This document shows, in pieces, positions 1 through 6,380 of a DNA stretch of 18,901 nt (the stretch's first letter is position 1; each line of letters opens with the position of its first letter). The stretch lies in the NCBI GenBank assembly GCA_023228225.1, contig JALOBO010000024.1, forward strand, positions 1 through 18,901, in the 5' to 3' direction. Source of the DNA: Clostridia bacterium. GTDB lineage: Bacteria > Bacillota > Clostridia > Christensenellales > UBA1242. Made by a program: the position numbers and the translations under genes. The notes beneath the pieces were generated by a model. The model ran no database searches. It was not told the DNA's origin and was given only the letters and a program-made list of their open reading frames with translations.

Positions 1-133
1 ATTTATTATTTTTTAAAACATTTTTATAAATACCAATAATATAATCAACGACTTCTTCTATTGTTTGTTTTATATTGCTTTCGTTTGTACTTAAATTCAT
101 AAGTTTCGATTTTACAATATAATAGCGGTGCAT
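1..133 (-). CDS. Hypothetical protein, N-terminal part only (cut by window edge)
   Basis: An ATG at 133 opens a frame with no stop before the left edge, giving 44 residues beginning MHRYYIVKSKLMNLSTNESN. The composition (charged and hydrophobic residues alternating, IEEVVDYIIGIYKNVL resembling an amphipathic helix) looks like real protein rather than a chance frame. The start lies one base beyond the stop codon of the upstream 92-residue gene (TAAAATG), so translation is probably coupled; no strong separate ribosome binding site is seen. It would be the third gene of the ankyrin operon. No family is recognised and the rest of the gene is outside the window. Confidence 0.5.
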   Translation of the reverse strand, partial: MHRYYIVKSKLMNLSTNESNIKQTIEEVVDYIIGIYKNVLKNNK

Positions 134-134
134 T

Positions 135-413
135 TTAACGATCTCTTGCTTCTGCTTTTTGTTCGTCTATTATTGCTTTTTGTAGCATTGCATCAGCTTC
201 TTCAGGCGAAACACCCTTTTCTTTGGCAATTTCTCTTACACGAGCATAATAACTTTCCATTTGCTCGCTTGTAATATATTCCTCTTCGCTAATCGACTCG
301 CCAACTTTATATGCGGTCTCTCCGCCTGCATAAGTTTTAACTGGCGTACTAGCATTTGCCTTTCTAACTACCGCGATTTCTTCTTTTCCATAATTCTCTA
401 ATTTTTTTTCCAT
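135..413 (-). CDS. Hypothetical protein, 92 aa, second gene of ankyrin operon
   Basis: A short, soluble, strongly charged protein with no signal peptide or membrane segment. The C-terminal half (about residues 42-88) is rich in Glu, Lys and Ala and should be helical (EQMESYYARVREIAKEKGVS, then a second helix with EEADAMLQKAI). A clear ribosome binding site, GAGGAG, sits a few bases before the ATG. It begins 12 bases after the stop of the ankyrin-repeat gene and ends one base before the start of the next frame, so the three genes are almost certainly one transcript. No domain is recognised. A partner or adaptor for the ankyrin protein is a guess from context only. Confidence 0.7.
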   Translation of the reverse strand: MEKKLENYGKEEIAVVRKANASTPVKTYAGGETAYKVGESISEEEYITSEQMESYYARVREIAKEKGVSPEEADAMLQKAIIDEQKAEARDR

Positions 414-425
414 TTTTTATCTCCT

Positions 426-1208
426 CTATTCTCTATTATTTTCTTTTGCTTGTTTATCCATTTCGGCAAAATATATTTCTGGTGAGTATTTTGAAGGTCT
501 TCTAAAATGGTTTTCAATCCATTCTTGTTCGGCATTAAGTAAGTATTTAACACATGCATCATTTCCGCTAGCTAAATCAGAAGCAAGTCTAGGGTACTTT
601 TCTTCGGTCAATACTAATGGGTTTGCACCGCTTTTAATAAGCATTCTAATATAGCCAAATTCGGCACCGAATCTTGTTGCATAATCAAGTGCTGTTAATC
701 CAAGTTTATCTTGTGTATCAAGTATGCAGTGATTTTCAATTAATAAACGCATGATTTTATCATAGGGTAAATAGTCATTAACCATAGGTATAAATTTACA
801 CCAAATACTTTTAGCCTTTGTAACATTGCCGGTATTTTTAAATTCTTTTCGCACAATATCAAGTACTCTTTGATTTGCCGCTTTCATAAGTGCAGTTTCT
901 AAATTAATATCTTGTAAGTCTAAATCAGCACCAACATTACAAAGTAGTTCAACAAGCGATATATATCCTTTTTTTACAACTTTCATTAAAAAAGTTTCTT
1001 GGGTAATTTTTTCTTTAAAATCAAAATTTGCACCACAACTAATAAGTTCGCTTGCCTTAATATACAAATCTGACTCTAAAATATTGCCATGATTTTCATT
1101 AAGCAATTGCAGTAATTCATATCCCAATCTATCTGATCTTACGCTTCCAACCTCGGTGCGTTTGTTGGAAAGCATCTTACGCAAATTAATAACTTCTCGG
1201 TTCAACAT
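426..1208 (-). CDS. Ankyrin-repeat protein, 260 aa
   Basis: Several divergent ankyrin repeats are visible: around residues 50-66 (ASELISCGANFDF), 71-100 (ETFLMKVVKKGYISLVELL then GADLDLQD), 103-120 (LETALMKAANQ), 150-166 (IMRLLIENHCILDTQD), 170-200 (GLTALDYATRFG... GANPLV) and 206-226. The repeated TALxxAA and LLxxGAxxxxxD signatures mark the family, which mediates protein-protein contacts and has no catalytic role of its own. No signal peptide or membrane segment is present, so it should be cytoplasmic. The C-terminal 35 residues are charged and lie outside the repeats. It is the first gene of a short operon behind a sigma-A-like promoter at 1245-1273. The target is unknown; such proteins occur in accessory gene sets, including effector and immunity loci, but nothing here shows that. 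Confidence 0.8.
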   Translation of the reverse strand: MLNREVINLRKMLSNKRTEVGSVRSDRLGYELLQLLNENHGNILESDLYIKASELISCGANFDFKEKITQETFLMKVVKKGYISLVELLCNVGADLDLQDINLETALMKAANQRVLDIVRKEFKNTGNVTKAKSIWCKFIPMVNDYLPYDKIMRLLIENHCILDTQDKLGLTALDYATRFGAEFGYIRMLIKSGANPLVLTEEKYPRLASDLASGNDACVKYLLNAEQEWIENHFRRPSKYSPEIYFAEMDKQAKENNRE

Positions 1209-1244
1209 ATTTTAATCCTTTGTAATCAGATTTTTTTATAATTA

Positions 1245-1273
1245 ATTGTACAATTTTATTGATCCAATGTCAA
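1245..1273 (-). promoter_or_regulatory. Promoter of the ankyrin operon
   Basis: Reading the minus strand, a perfect -35 TTGACA (1273-1268) is followed by 17 bases and a -10 TACAAT (1250-1245). Transcription would start near 1238, about 30 bases before the ATG at 1208. This is a vegetative sigma-A pattern, so the operon is not obviously sporulation-specific. Confidence 0.7.
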
Positions 1274-1337
1274 TAGCCAATTTATATGAAACTATATAAT
1301 ATATATAAATAATATACGGATATATATATGATTGCGT

Positions 1338-1372
1338 TACAAAATAAAAAAGCGGCAAATTAATCATTTGCC
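1338..1372 (-). terminator. Rho-independent terminator of yabP-yabQ-divIC, overlapping the divIC stop codon
   Basis: On the minus strand GGCAAAT (1372-1366), loop GATTA, ATTTGCC (1360-1354) form a 7-bp stem followed by a T-rich run (GCTTTTTTATTTT). The hairpin encodes the last residues and stop codon of divIC, so the terminator lies inside the gene end. Confidence 0.7.
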
Positions 1373-1644
1373 ACAAATTTCGTTTCTCCGCTTTTACCCC
1401 AGCCTAATATTTCCCGTGCATATTTTTCTACATATTCTTCTGTTTGAATGTAATCTACCTGCTCCGATAATTCACTGCGTTCATCTAATAAAGAATTAAG
1501 TTCAGTCTGCAAAGATTCTTGCTTAGATTTTAATTCACCAAGTTTAATGTACTGCATTGTTATAGCAATAAGAACAAAAAACAAAAAACATACAGCCATC
1601 GCAGTAACAAATTGGACAATTAATTTAAGTCTGTTCTCCGTCAT
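1360..1644 (-). CDS. divIC: Septum formation initiator DivIC/FtsB-like protein
   Basis: A 94-residue bitopic membrane protein: short cytoplasmic N-terminus, one transmembrane helix (about residues 10-31), then a leucine/glutamate coiled coil (about 34-66) and the family's C-terminal signature EEYVEKYAREILGWGKSGETKF. In the known family DivIC pairs with FtsL and DivIB at the division septum on the outer face of the membrane. Length and layout match the family. The ATG lies 20 bases inside the end of yabQ, and the order yabP-yabQ-divIC is the same as in Bacillus subtilis, which supports the name. Coupled translation from yabQ is likely. A terminator closes the operon at its stop codon. Confidence 0.88.
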   Translation of the reverse strand: MTENRLKLIVQFVTAMAVCFLFFVLIAITMQYIKLGELKSKQESLQTELNSLLDERSELSEQVDYIQTEEYVEKYAREILGWGKSGETKFVAND

Positions 1645-1999
1645 TAGTTTTTATACCTTTATTTAAGTACTTATGCTTTAAAAATTTAAGCATATTTCTA
1701 ATTTTATTATATATTAATATTGCAAAATTTGCAACCGTTTTACCAAGTGTACATACTCCAACAAATATTCCAATTAAAAATCCCACTAACATAAAAAGTC
1801 TTATTTGCCCGAAATTTGTAATTAATGCACAAAATAAAAAAGCAAAAGTTGAAACTATGCAAAAACATAAATCTAAAATGACACCTATCACTTTTTGTTT
1901 GCGCAAAAGTGTTAAAATTTTATAAATTATACCGCAGATTATTCCAGCATAAATAAATGCTGAAAATATATATATTTGTCCTAAACTATCAAAAAACAT
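1625..1999 (-). CDS. yabQ: Spore cortex biosynthesis protein YabQ
   Basis: A 124-residue membrane protein with three to four hydrophobic segments (about 8-28, 40-62, 68-98) and a basic C-terminal tail. The features VILDLCFCIVSTFAF followed by NFGQIRLFMLVGFLIGIFVG match the YabQ pattern (i.DllfWi ... n.G.lR.y.fiGi..G). In B. subtilis YabQ lies in the forespore outer membrane and is needed for cortex formation. Its start codon overlaps the yabP stop by one base (TAATG) and its end overlaps divIC by 20 bases, so all three are co-translated. The call depends partly on this conserved gene order, because YabQ sequences are poorly conserved. Confidence 0.82.
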   Translation of the reverse strand: MFFDSLGQIYIFSAFIYAGIICGIIYKILTLLRKQKVIGVILDLCFCIVSTFAFLFCALITNFGQIRLFMLVGFLIGIFVGVCTLGKTVANFAILIYNKIRNMLKFLKHKYLNKGIKTNDGEQT

Positions 2000-2286
2000 T
2001 ATTTAAACAACCGTTTTAATAAACTTAATTTTTGTTGACTTGTGCTGTATTTAATACTATCTACTATACCTTCAACTTCTATTATGCCTTGTTCAACATC
2101 TAATTTTGTAATATGCAATTCTGTACCAGCAACAGATAACATTTCTTCCGAAAGTTTAAGTACAAGCATATTGGCATTTACACTTACAACGGATTCAAGC
2201 CCTGTTATGCTTAGATTTTTTTGGTTTATTAATGCTAATTTATGTTCACGCATTTTGATATTATTAGGTTTTTCATTTTCTGGCAT
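1999..2286 (-). CDS. yabP: Sporulation protein YabP
   Basis: A 95-residue protein of the YabP/YqfC family: HKLALINQKNLSITGLESVV, LVLKLSEEMLSVAGTELHIT, LDVEQGIIEVEGIVDSIKYS and the closing RLFK all fit the family pattern of short beta-strands (itGv..v, G..LhI..Ld...G.l.i.G.i..l.Y ... RLF). YabP is recruited during spore coat and cortex assembly in B. subtilis. It has no signal peptide or membrane helix. A strong AAGGGGG ribosome binding site precedes the ATG. It heads the yabP-yabQ-divIC run. I could not fix its promoter; a sporulation sigma factor (sigma-E in B. subtilis) is expected from the family, not from the bases here. Confidence 0.87.
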   Translation of the reverse strand: MPENEKPNNIKMREHKLALINQKNLSITGLESVVSVNANMLVLKLSEEMLSVAGTELHITKLDVEQGIIEVEGIVDSIKYSTSQQKLSLLKRLFK

Positions 2287-2407
2287 TTTGTTTCCCCCTT
2301 GTATACATATAAATATATTATTTTTTATAAATTTTATGATATGGCAGTAAAACCAATTATATACTGACTTACAATTTAAAATAATAACAGAGAATATTAA
2401 AAAACAA

Positions 2408-2457
2408 AATTAAGTATTGCAATATTTGCAACAATTAAGTATTGCAATATTTGCAAC
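2408..2457 (+). repeat. Perfect 25-bp tandem repeat over a promoter
   Basis: Two abutting identical 25-base copies (2408-2432 and 2433-2457). Each contains two TTGCAA hexamers, themselves palindromic, separated by three bases. The second copy supplies the -35 element of the promoter at 2442-2470. A duplicated palindrome-rich element in this position is a plausible operator. Confidence 0.85.
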
Positions 2458-2470
2458 AATGTTGTATAAT
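2442..2470 (+). promoter_or_regulatory. Promoter of the two-helix membrane protein gene
   Basis: TTGCAA (2442-2447), 17 bases, perfect TATAAT (2465-2470). Transcription would start near 2477, leaving a leader of about 20 bases with AAGGAG (2484-2489) eight bases before the ATG at 2498. The -35 lies in the second copy of the 25-bp repeat. Confidence 0.75.
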
Positions 2471-2497
2471 ACATTATATTAAAAAGGAGTTACATAA

Positions 2498-2956
2498 ATG
2501 AAAGAATATTATGATAATGATATTGACCAAGCATATAGTCAAGTTAAGACCGCTACAAGCATTTCACAATTAACGGATATTAGGGCAAATGCTGTAAAAA
2601 AATATAATAAGGTAATAGAAAAACTTAAAAAATTACAATTTGGTTTATATGCTGTTGGTATCTTAATATTAGCCGGAATTAGTTTCCTCTTTTCTCCTAT
2701 CCTTACTTTGGGAATTGCTTTGACATCTGCTGGTGTAGTGGGCGCTACTATTTTGGGAATCATTTCAAAAAAACTTGAAAGAAAAACTTTTGCATATGAA
2801 GTTTTAGATGATAATATATCACAAAAAAAATCCGAAATAAAATTACAAGTGGAAATTTTAAAGTCAAAAGAAACTGAGCAAACAAAAGAGTCAATAGTTG
2901 AGACAGAACAATCAACAGTTAAAATTAAACCTGAAAATAGTATGGAACAAGATTAA
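2498..2956 (+). CDS. Hypothetical membrane protein with two adjacent transmembrane helices and coiled-coil flanks
   Basis: The 152-residue product has a charged helical N-terminus (about 1-46), a hydrophobic hairpin made of two closely spaced membrane segments (about 48-66 and 68-89, broken at SFLFSP), and a long charged, probably coiled-coil C-terminus (about 91-152) rich in Lys, Glu, Ser and Thr. Both ends would lie on the same side of the membrane. It is a single gene: own promoter, good ribosome binding site, and a bidirectional hairpin terminator shared with the convergent cysS. No family is recognised. The duplicated palindromic element over its promoter suggests specific regulation. 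Confidence 0.75.
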   Translation: MKEYYDNDIDQAYSQVKTATSISQLTDIRANAVKKYNKVIEKLKKLQFGLYAVGILILAGISFLFSPILTLGIALTSAGVVGATILGIISKKLERKTFAYEVLDDNISQKKSEIKLQVEILKSKETEQTKESIVETEQSTVKIKPENSMEQD

Positions 2957-2983
2957 AAAATCGTATTTACAAATAAAAAAATC

Positions 2984-3017
2984 AAAAAACAAACTTAAAT
3001 TAAAGTTTGTTTTTTTG
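2984..3017. terminator. Bidirectional terminator between the membrane protein gene and cysS
   Basis: AAAAAACAAACTT (2984-2996), a six-base loop, AAGTTTGTTTTTT (3003-3015). The A-run on the left arm becomes a T-run when read from the other strand, so the one hairpin can stop both convergent transcripts. Confidence 0.8.
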
Positions 3018-3029
3018 TTTATTATAAAA

Positions 3030-4418
3030 TTAAATTTTTGTAAGTTCATATCCTAATGCGTTATCTTTTACTGCATAGCCATTTTGTTTTAGTTCTTCTC
3101 TTAACTTGTCAGAAAGAGCAAAATCTTTATTTTTGCGTGCTAATAATCTTTGGTTTGCTAGTTCAACAACAATTTGTGGTATTTCTTGTTTTTGGTTTTC
3201 AACTTCGGCTTTATCTAAGTCAAGCCCAAAAACGCTGTCAAATTCTACTGTTAAATTATAAATATCTTCACTCTTTTCTTCGGTTTTTAGCATTTCCCAA
3301 ACTATGCCTAATGCTTTTGGTAAATTTAAATCATCGTTAATTGCATCTAAAAATAAAGCGTGATATTTTTCTAATGTTTCTGCGTTTACTTTATTCTCAC
3401 CAGTTTTATGAAGTAACACTAGATTACGCAAGCGTTCATATCCTATTTTTGCACTATCTAAGCCTGCGAATGTAAAGTTTAATTTATTATGATAATGTGT
3501 GTTTAAGCAAAAATATCTGTAATCAAGTGCCTTAAACCCACGAGATACAAGTTCTGGCACCGTATAAACATTGCCTAAACTCTTGCTCATTTTTCCGCCG
3601 TCTACTAACAAAAATTCGCTGTGAATCCAATAATTTACACTTTTATGTCCGCATGAGCAGTCGTTTTGTGCTATTTCGTTTTCGTGGTGAATTGTTAAAT
3701 GGTCTATTCCGCCCGTGTGAATATCAAAGTGATCACCTAAATATTTTCGGCTCATAGCAGAACATTCTATATGCCAGCCTGGGTATCCCATTCCCCAAGG
3801 GCTTTCCCACTGCATAATATGATTTGGCTCGGCTTTTTTCCAAAGTGCAAAATCGGCAGGATTGCGTTTTTGCTCATTTATTTCTACTCTGGCACCAGCA
3901 AGGCGGTCATCAGCTTTTATTCCACTTAAAGACCCGTAACTAGGGAATTTGCTAACATCAAAATAAATGCCATCGTCTAATTCATAAGCAAAACCTTTTT
4001 TTAATAACGTCATTACAATTTGTTGCATTTCTTTTATGTGTTCAGTTGCTTTTACAATATGTTCTGGTTTACCAATATTTAATGCTTGAATATCTTCCAT
4101 AAAATGTTTTGTGTAAAATTCGGCAATTTTGTAAACAGATTTATGTTCCCGCGTTGCCGCTACCACCATTTTGTCTTCACCGGCATCTTCATCGGAAGTT
4201 TTATGTCCAACATCGGTAATATTCATTACTCCGTTAACTTTATATCCGTTGTATTTAAGCACTCGGCGTAAAATGTCCATAAAAATATAAGCGCGCATAT
4301 TGCCTATGTGGGCGTACCAATAAACCGTAGGTCCGCAAGTGTACATTTTTACTTGCCCCTCTTTTATCGGTTTAAATTCTTCTTTTGTTCTACTTAGAGA
4401 ATTATATAATTTAAGCAT
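3030..4418 (-). CDS. cysS: Cysteinyl-tRNA synthetase
   Basis: A 462-residue class I aminoacyl-tRNA synthetase that charges tRNA-Cys with cysteine using ATP. Visible motifs: the N-terminal MYTCGPTVY with zinc ligand C28, the HIGH-type motif HIGN (37-40), the remaining zinc ligands C219 (in GWHIECSAM), H244 and E248 (in HHENEIAQ), and the KMSKS loop (276-280). The C-terminal anticodon-binding part ends with the typical LRKNKDFALSDKLREEL-like helix (residues about 430-450). The length fits bacterial CysRS. An AAGG-type ribosome binding site precedes the ATG. It lies 45 bases after an HD-domain gene on the same strand and could share its transcript. The leader between the genes is too short for a T-box. 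Confidence 0.98.
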   Translation of the reverse strand: MLKLYNSLSRTKEEFKPIKEGQVKMYTCGPTVYWYAHIGNMRAYIFMDILRRVLKYNGYKVNGVMNITDVGHKTSDEDAGEDKMVVAATREHKSVYKIAEFYTKHFMEDIQALNIGKPEHIVKATEHIKEMQQIVMTLLKKGFAYELDDGIYFDVSKFPSYGSLSGIKADDRLAGARVEINEQKRNPADFALWKKAEPNHIMQWESPWGMGYPGWHIECSAMSRKYLGDHFDIHTGGIDHLTIHHENEIAQNDCSCGHKSVNYWIHSEFLLVDGGKMSKSLGNVYTVPELVSRGFKALDYRYFCLNTHYHNKLNFTFAGLDSAKIGYERLRNLVLLHKTGENKVNAETLEKYHALFLDAINDDLNLPKALGIVWEMLKTEEKSEDIYNLTVEFDSVFGLDLDKAEVENQKQEIPQIVVELANQRLLARKNKDFALSDKLREELKQNGYAVKDNALGYELTKI

Positions 4419-4463
4419 AACCTTAATTCCTTATTCTATTTTATTTTTTTGTATAATTAAATA

Positions 4464-5000
4464 TTACTTACTAAACAGCTCGCTACAAATTTTTACAAAT
4501 TCTTGGTACATATCGTAATCTTTTAACACTTTTAAACTATTAACCAAACTACAATAATACCATTTTTGTTTATTGTAACCGCGCTTAAATCTTGTCCATA
4601 CCTCATCGCCACATTTTTCTAAATCGGCTTCTAAACTGCGAATATTGGATAGTTTATCGGCACATGCTACTTGTAATTCTTCTAAACTGGCTGTACCACC
4701 TAAGTGGTCAATTGTGTACTGTTTACGCTCTTCCCACGAAAGTGCTTTATTCTCGGACTCCGATGCAACCAAATCGGCAATTTCTTGCCCAAAATTTTCT
4801 ACAATATCTTCTATGTGCGTTGTGGTATCTTCTAATGTGTCGTGTAAAATGCCCGCACAAATAACATTATCGCTTGCTCCGTTTGCGGTCAAAATTTGAG
4901 CAACTTCAAATAAATGCATAATGTATGGGACATTTGTTCCTTTTCTAAATTGGTCTTTATGTGCCATTACAGCAAATTCTATTGCTTTGTGAATTAACAT
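4464..5000 (-). CDS. HD-domain hydrolase, MESH1/SpoT-hydrolase-like
   Basis: A 178-residue stand-alone HD-domain protein. The metal-binding motif is complete: H29 (in PYIMHLFEVA), H53-D54 (AGILHDTLEDT), and D115 (ACADKLSNI). The flanking AHKDQFRKGTNVPYIMH and HDTLEDT match the (p)ppGpp hydrolase branch, known from RelA/SpoT N-termini and MESH1. No synthetase or regulatory domain follows. The likely role is hydrolysis of alarmone or a related 3'-phosphorylated nucleotide in the cytoplasm; the substrate is inferred from the family. It is read from a strong promoter (5029-5057), divergent from the uracil-DNA glycosylase gene, and is followed on the same strand by cysS. The ribosome binding site is weak (AGTAGG). 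Confidence 0.82.
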   Translation of the reverse strand: MLIHKAIEFAVMAHKDQFRKGTNVPYIMHLFEVAQILTANGASDNVICAGILHDTLEDTTTHIEDIVENFGQEIADLVASESENKALSWEERKQYTIDHLGGTASLEELQVACADKLSNIRSLEADLEKCGDEVWTRFKRGYNKQKWYYCSLVNSLKVLKDYDMYQEFVKICSELFSK

Positions 5001-5028
5001 TTTTAAAACCTACTAAAATTAATAATAA

Positions 5029-5057
5029 AGTATAAAGCATTAATAATACCTTGTCAA
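5029..5057 (-). promoter_or_regulatory. Promoter of the MESH1-like gene (and possibly cysS)
   Basis: On the minus strand TTGACA (5057-5052), 17 bases, TATACT (5034-5029); transcription would start near 5022. It is divergent from the glycosylase promoter, with the two -35 elements about 28 bases apart. Confidence 0.75.
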
Positions 5058-5084
5058 TCTGTTTTATTTTTGAATTTTTTGTAA

Positions 5085-5113
5085 TTGTATTTATTTACTT
5101 TTTTTGCTATAAT
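5085..5113 (+). promoter_or_regulatory. Promoter of the uracil-DNA glycosylase gene, leaderless arrangement
   Basis: TTGTAT (5085-5090), 17 bases, perfect TATAAT (5108-5113). The expected transcription start, seven bases after the -10, falls on the A of the ATG at 5120. No other -10 with a better spacing is seen upstream. Confidence 0.6.
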
Positions 5114-5119
5114 GCAAAT

Positions 5120-5674
5120 ATGAATAAAATACAAGAAAAAATCAACACCTGCACGCTTTGCGGAGATTTACCAAAACTAAGCAAGCAATCAGTTGTTTAT
5201 GGCAAATCAAAAATAATAGTAATTGGCGAAAGTCCTGCTAAAAATGGTTGGCTTGCTTCTGGTAATGCTTTTTACGACTTAAATGGCAAGATTCTAGCAA
5301 GTGGAAGAGTACTCGAAAAATTATTAGATATTGTTAATTTAAAAATTAGCGATATATATTTTACCGAATGCTGTAAATGTTTAATGGTAGACCGTAAACA
5401 ATTAGAAAAATGCTCGCAAAATTGCTTGCCGTTTTTAATACAGCAATTAAATAAATTAGATTGTAATATTATTCTTACAATGGGACTAATGCCCAGCCAA
5501 ACATTGCTTAAAACCAAAATAAAAAAATACTCCGATTTTGTTGGCAAACCGCAGAATATTAAACTCGGTAGCAAAGAATATTTATTACTTCCAATATATC
5601 ATCCATCGCCTGCAAATCCAAAAGGTTACAAGGGCAATATTTCAATTTTTGAATATTTAAAAACCTTAATTTAA
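5120..5674 (+). CDS. Uracil-DNA glycosylase superfamily protein (family 4-like, probable Fe-S)
   Basis: A 184-residue protein of the uracil-DNA glycosylase superfamily, which removes uracil from DNA to start base excision repair. Seen: an N-terminal Cys pair C11/C14, active-site motif GESPAKNGW (36-44), a cysteine-rich segment FTECCKCLMVDRKQLEKCSQNC (split as C84, C85, C87 and C98, C102) at the position where family 4 enzymes bind a 4Fe-4S cluster, and the C-terminal HPSP motif (161-164). A TTG at 5051 would extend the frame, but the added residues are hydrophobic and unlike the family, and the promoter lies inside them; the ATG at 5120 is therefore preferred. No ribosome binding site precedes it, and the predicted transcript starts at the ATG. 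The exact UDG family and substrate range are uncertain. Confidence 0.8.
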   Translation: MNKIQEKINTCTLCGDLPKLSKQSVVYGKSKIIVIGESPAKNGWLASGNAFYDLNGKILASGRVLEKLLDIVNLKISDIYFTECCKCLMVDRKQLEKCSQNCLPFLIQQLNKLDCNIILTMGLMPSQTLLKTKIKKYSDFVGKPQNIKLGSKEYLLLPIYHPSPANPKGYKGNISIFEYLKTLI

Positions 5675-5722
5675 TTGACAAAATTACATAATGTTTTGTT
5701 TTTACTTATTTTCAATTTATCA

Positions 5723-5751
5723 TTGACAAGACAAGTGTATTTTGTTATAAT
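5723..5751 (+). promoter_or_regulatory. Consensus promoter of tRNA-Ser
   Basis: Perfect TTGACA (5723-5728), 17 bases, perfect TATAAT (5746-5751), with an extended -10 TG at 5743-5744. This is the strongest promoter in the window, as expected for a tRNA gene, and lies 13 bases before the mature 5' end. Confidence 0.85.
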
Positions 5752-5764
5752 CTTTTGTTTGATT

Positions 5765-5854
5765 GGAGAAGTACCCAAGTGGTTAAGGGGCTTCCCTGCT
5801 AAGGAAGTAGGTTGCGAAAGTGGCGCGTGAGTTCAAATCTCACCTTCTCCGCCA
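5765..5854 (+). tRNA. tRNA-Ser (anticodon GCT)
   Basis: A complete class II tRNA: 7-bp acceptor stem GGAGAAG/CTTCTCC, D arm with CCC/GGG, anticodon stem CTTCC/GGAAG with loop CTGCTAA (anticodon GCT at 5798-5800, reading AGC and AGU), a long variable arm typical of serine tRNAs, and T arm GTGAG-TTCAAAT-CTCAC. The discriminator is G at 5851 and the CCA end is encoded (5852-5854). It has a perfect promoter upstream and a hairpin terminator directly after it. Its 3' end is copied four more times in the array that follows. Confidence 0.97.
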
Positions 5855-5867
5855 AATATAAGCTAAG

Positions 5868-5900
5868 TACAGTACATTTTATGTGCTGTATTTTTTATTT
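5868..5900 (+). terminator. Terminator of tRNA-Ser (alpha module, copy 1)
   Basis: TACAGTACAT (5868-5877), loop TTT, ATGTGCTGTA (5881-5890), then TTTTTTATTT: a 10-bp stem with one G-T pair and a U-tract. The same hairpin recurs at 6188-6220 and 7631-7663. Confidence 0.85.
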
Positions 5901-6026
5901 AGGTAATTGTTTAGGCGAGATTTGCAATCTCCCCTGTCGTAAGGCATAGCCTTGCTCCCACTTTGGCTAACAATTTGCCCATTTGGGCAATTTGTCTTAA
6001 CGCGTCGTGCCTTCTCCGCCAAATAT

Positions 6027-6060
6027 AAGCATTAGTTGTATGACTGATGCTTATTCTTTT
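6027..6060 (+). terminator. Terminator-like hairpin, beta module copy 1
   Basis: AAGCATTAGT (6027-6036), loop TGTATG, ACTGATGCTT (6043-6052), then TATTCTTTT. It follows a tRNA-tail copy just as the alpha hairpin follows the real tRNA, and overlaps the end of the repeated AAATATAAGC. Confidence 0.7.
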
Positions 6061-6076
6061 ATAACAAGCAAAGTGG

Positions 6077-6175
6077 TTTTGGCGAGAAGGTGCGGGGCTT
6101 TCGCCCTGCGACGCCCGTTATTCGCTAAAAACAGTTTGCTAAACTGTTTTTAACGCTCTAACCCTTCTCCGCCAA
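6077..6175 (+). repeat. Inverted-repeat element of the beta module, copy 1
   Basis: GGCGAGAAGG (6081-6090) is an inverted copy, lacking one G, of the tail CCTTCTCCGCC (6163-6173) that ends the module. Inside are two hairpins: GCGGGGC-TTTC-GCCCTGC (6092-6109) and AAAAACAGTTT-GCT-AAACTGTTTTT (6127-6151). The whole can fold as a closed multi-stem structure. A second copy lies at 6397-6496. Confidence 0.75.
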
Positions 6176-6187
6176 ATGAATTCAAAG

Positions 6188-6220
6188 TGCAGTACATTTT
6201 ATGTGCTGTATTTTTTATTT
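6188..6220 (+). terminator. Terminator-like hairpin, alpha module copy 2
   Basis: Same stem as the tRNA-Ser terminator with one A-to-G change that keeps the pairing as G-T (TGCAGTACAT / ATGTGCTGTA), then TTTTTTATTT. Confidence 0.75.
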
Positions 6221-6346
6221 AACGGATAGTTTAGGTGAGATTTGCAATCTCCCCTGTCGTAAGGCACAGCCTTGCTCCCACTTTGGCTAACAATTTGCCC
6301 ATTGGGGCAATTTGTCTTAACGCGTCGTGCCTTCTCCGCCAAATAT

Positions 6347-6380
6347 AAGCATTAGTTGTATGACTGATGCTTATTCTTTT
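6347..6380 (+). terminator. Terminator-like hairpin, beta module copy 2
   Basis: Identical to the hairpin at 6027-6060, following the fourth tRNA-tail copy at 6331-6341. Confidence 0.65.

Noticed and set aside
2287..2400. Sigma-E type promoter for yabP
   Set aside because: Several AT-rich matches are possible, but none gives both a convincing -35 and a CATA-type -10 with correct spacing.
4419..4463. T-box leader for cysS
   Set aside because: The gap between the HD gene and cysS is only 45 bases, with no T-box sequence or specifier structure.
5051..5119. Extended N-terminus of the uracil-DNA glycosylase from TTG at 5051
   Set aside because: The residues are hydrophobic and unrelated to the family, and both the -35 of the divergent gene and the gene's own promoter lie within.
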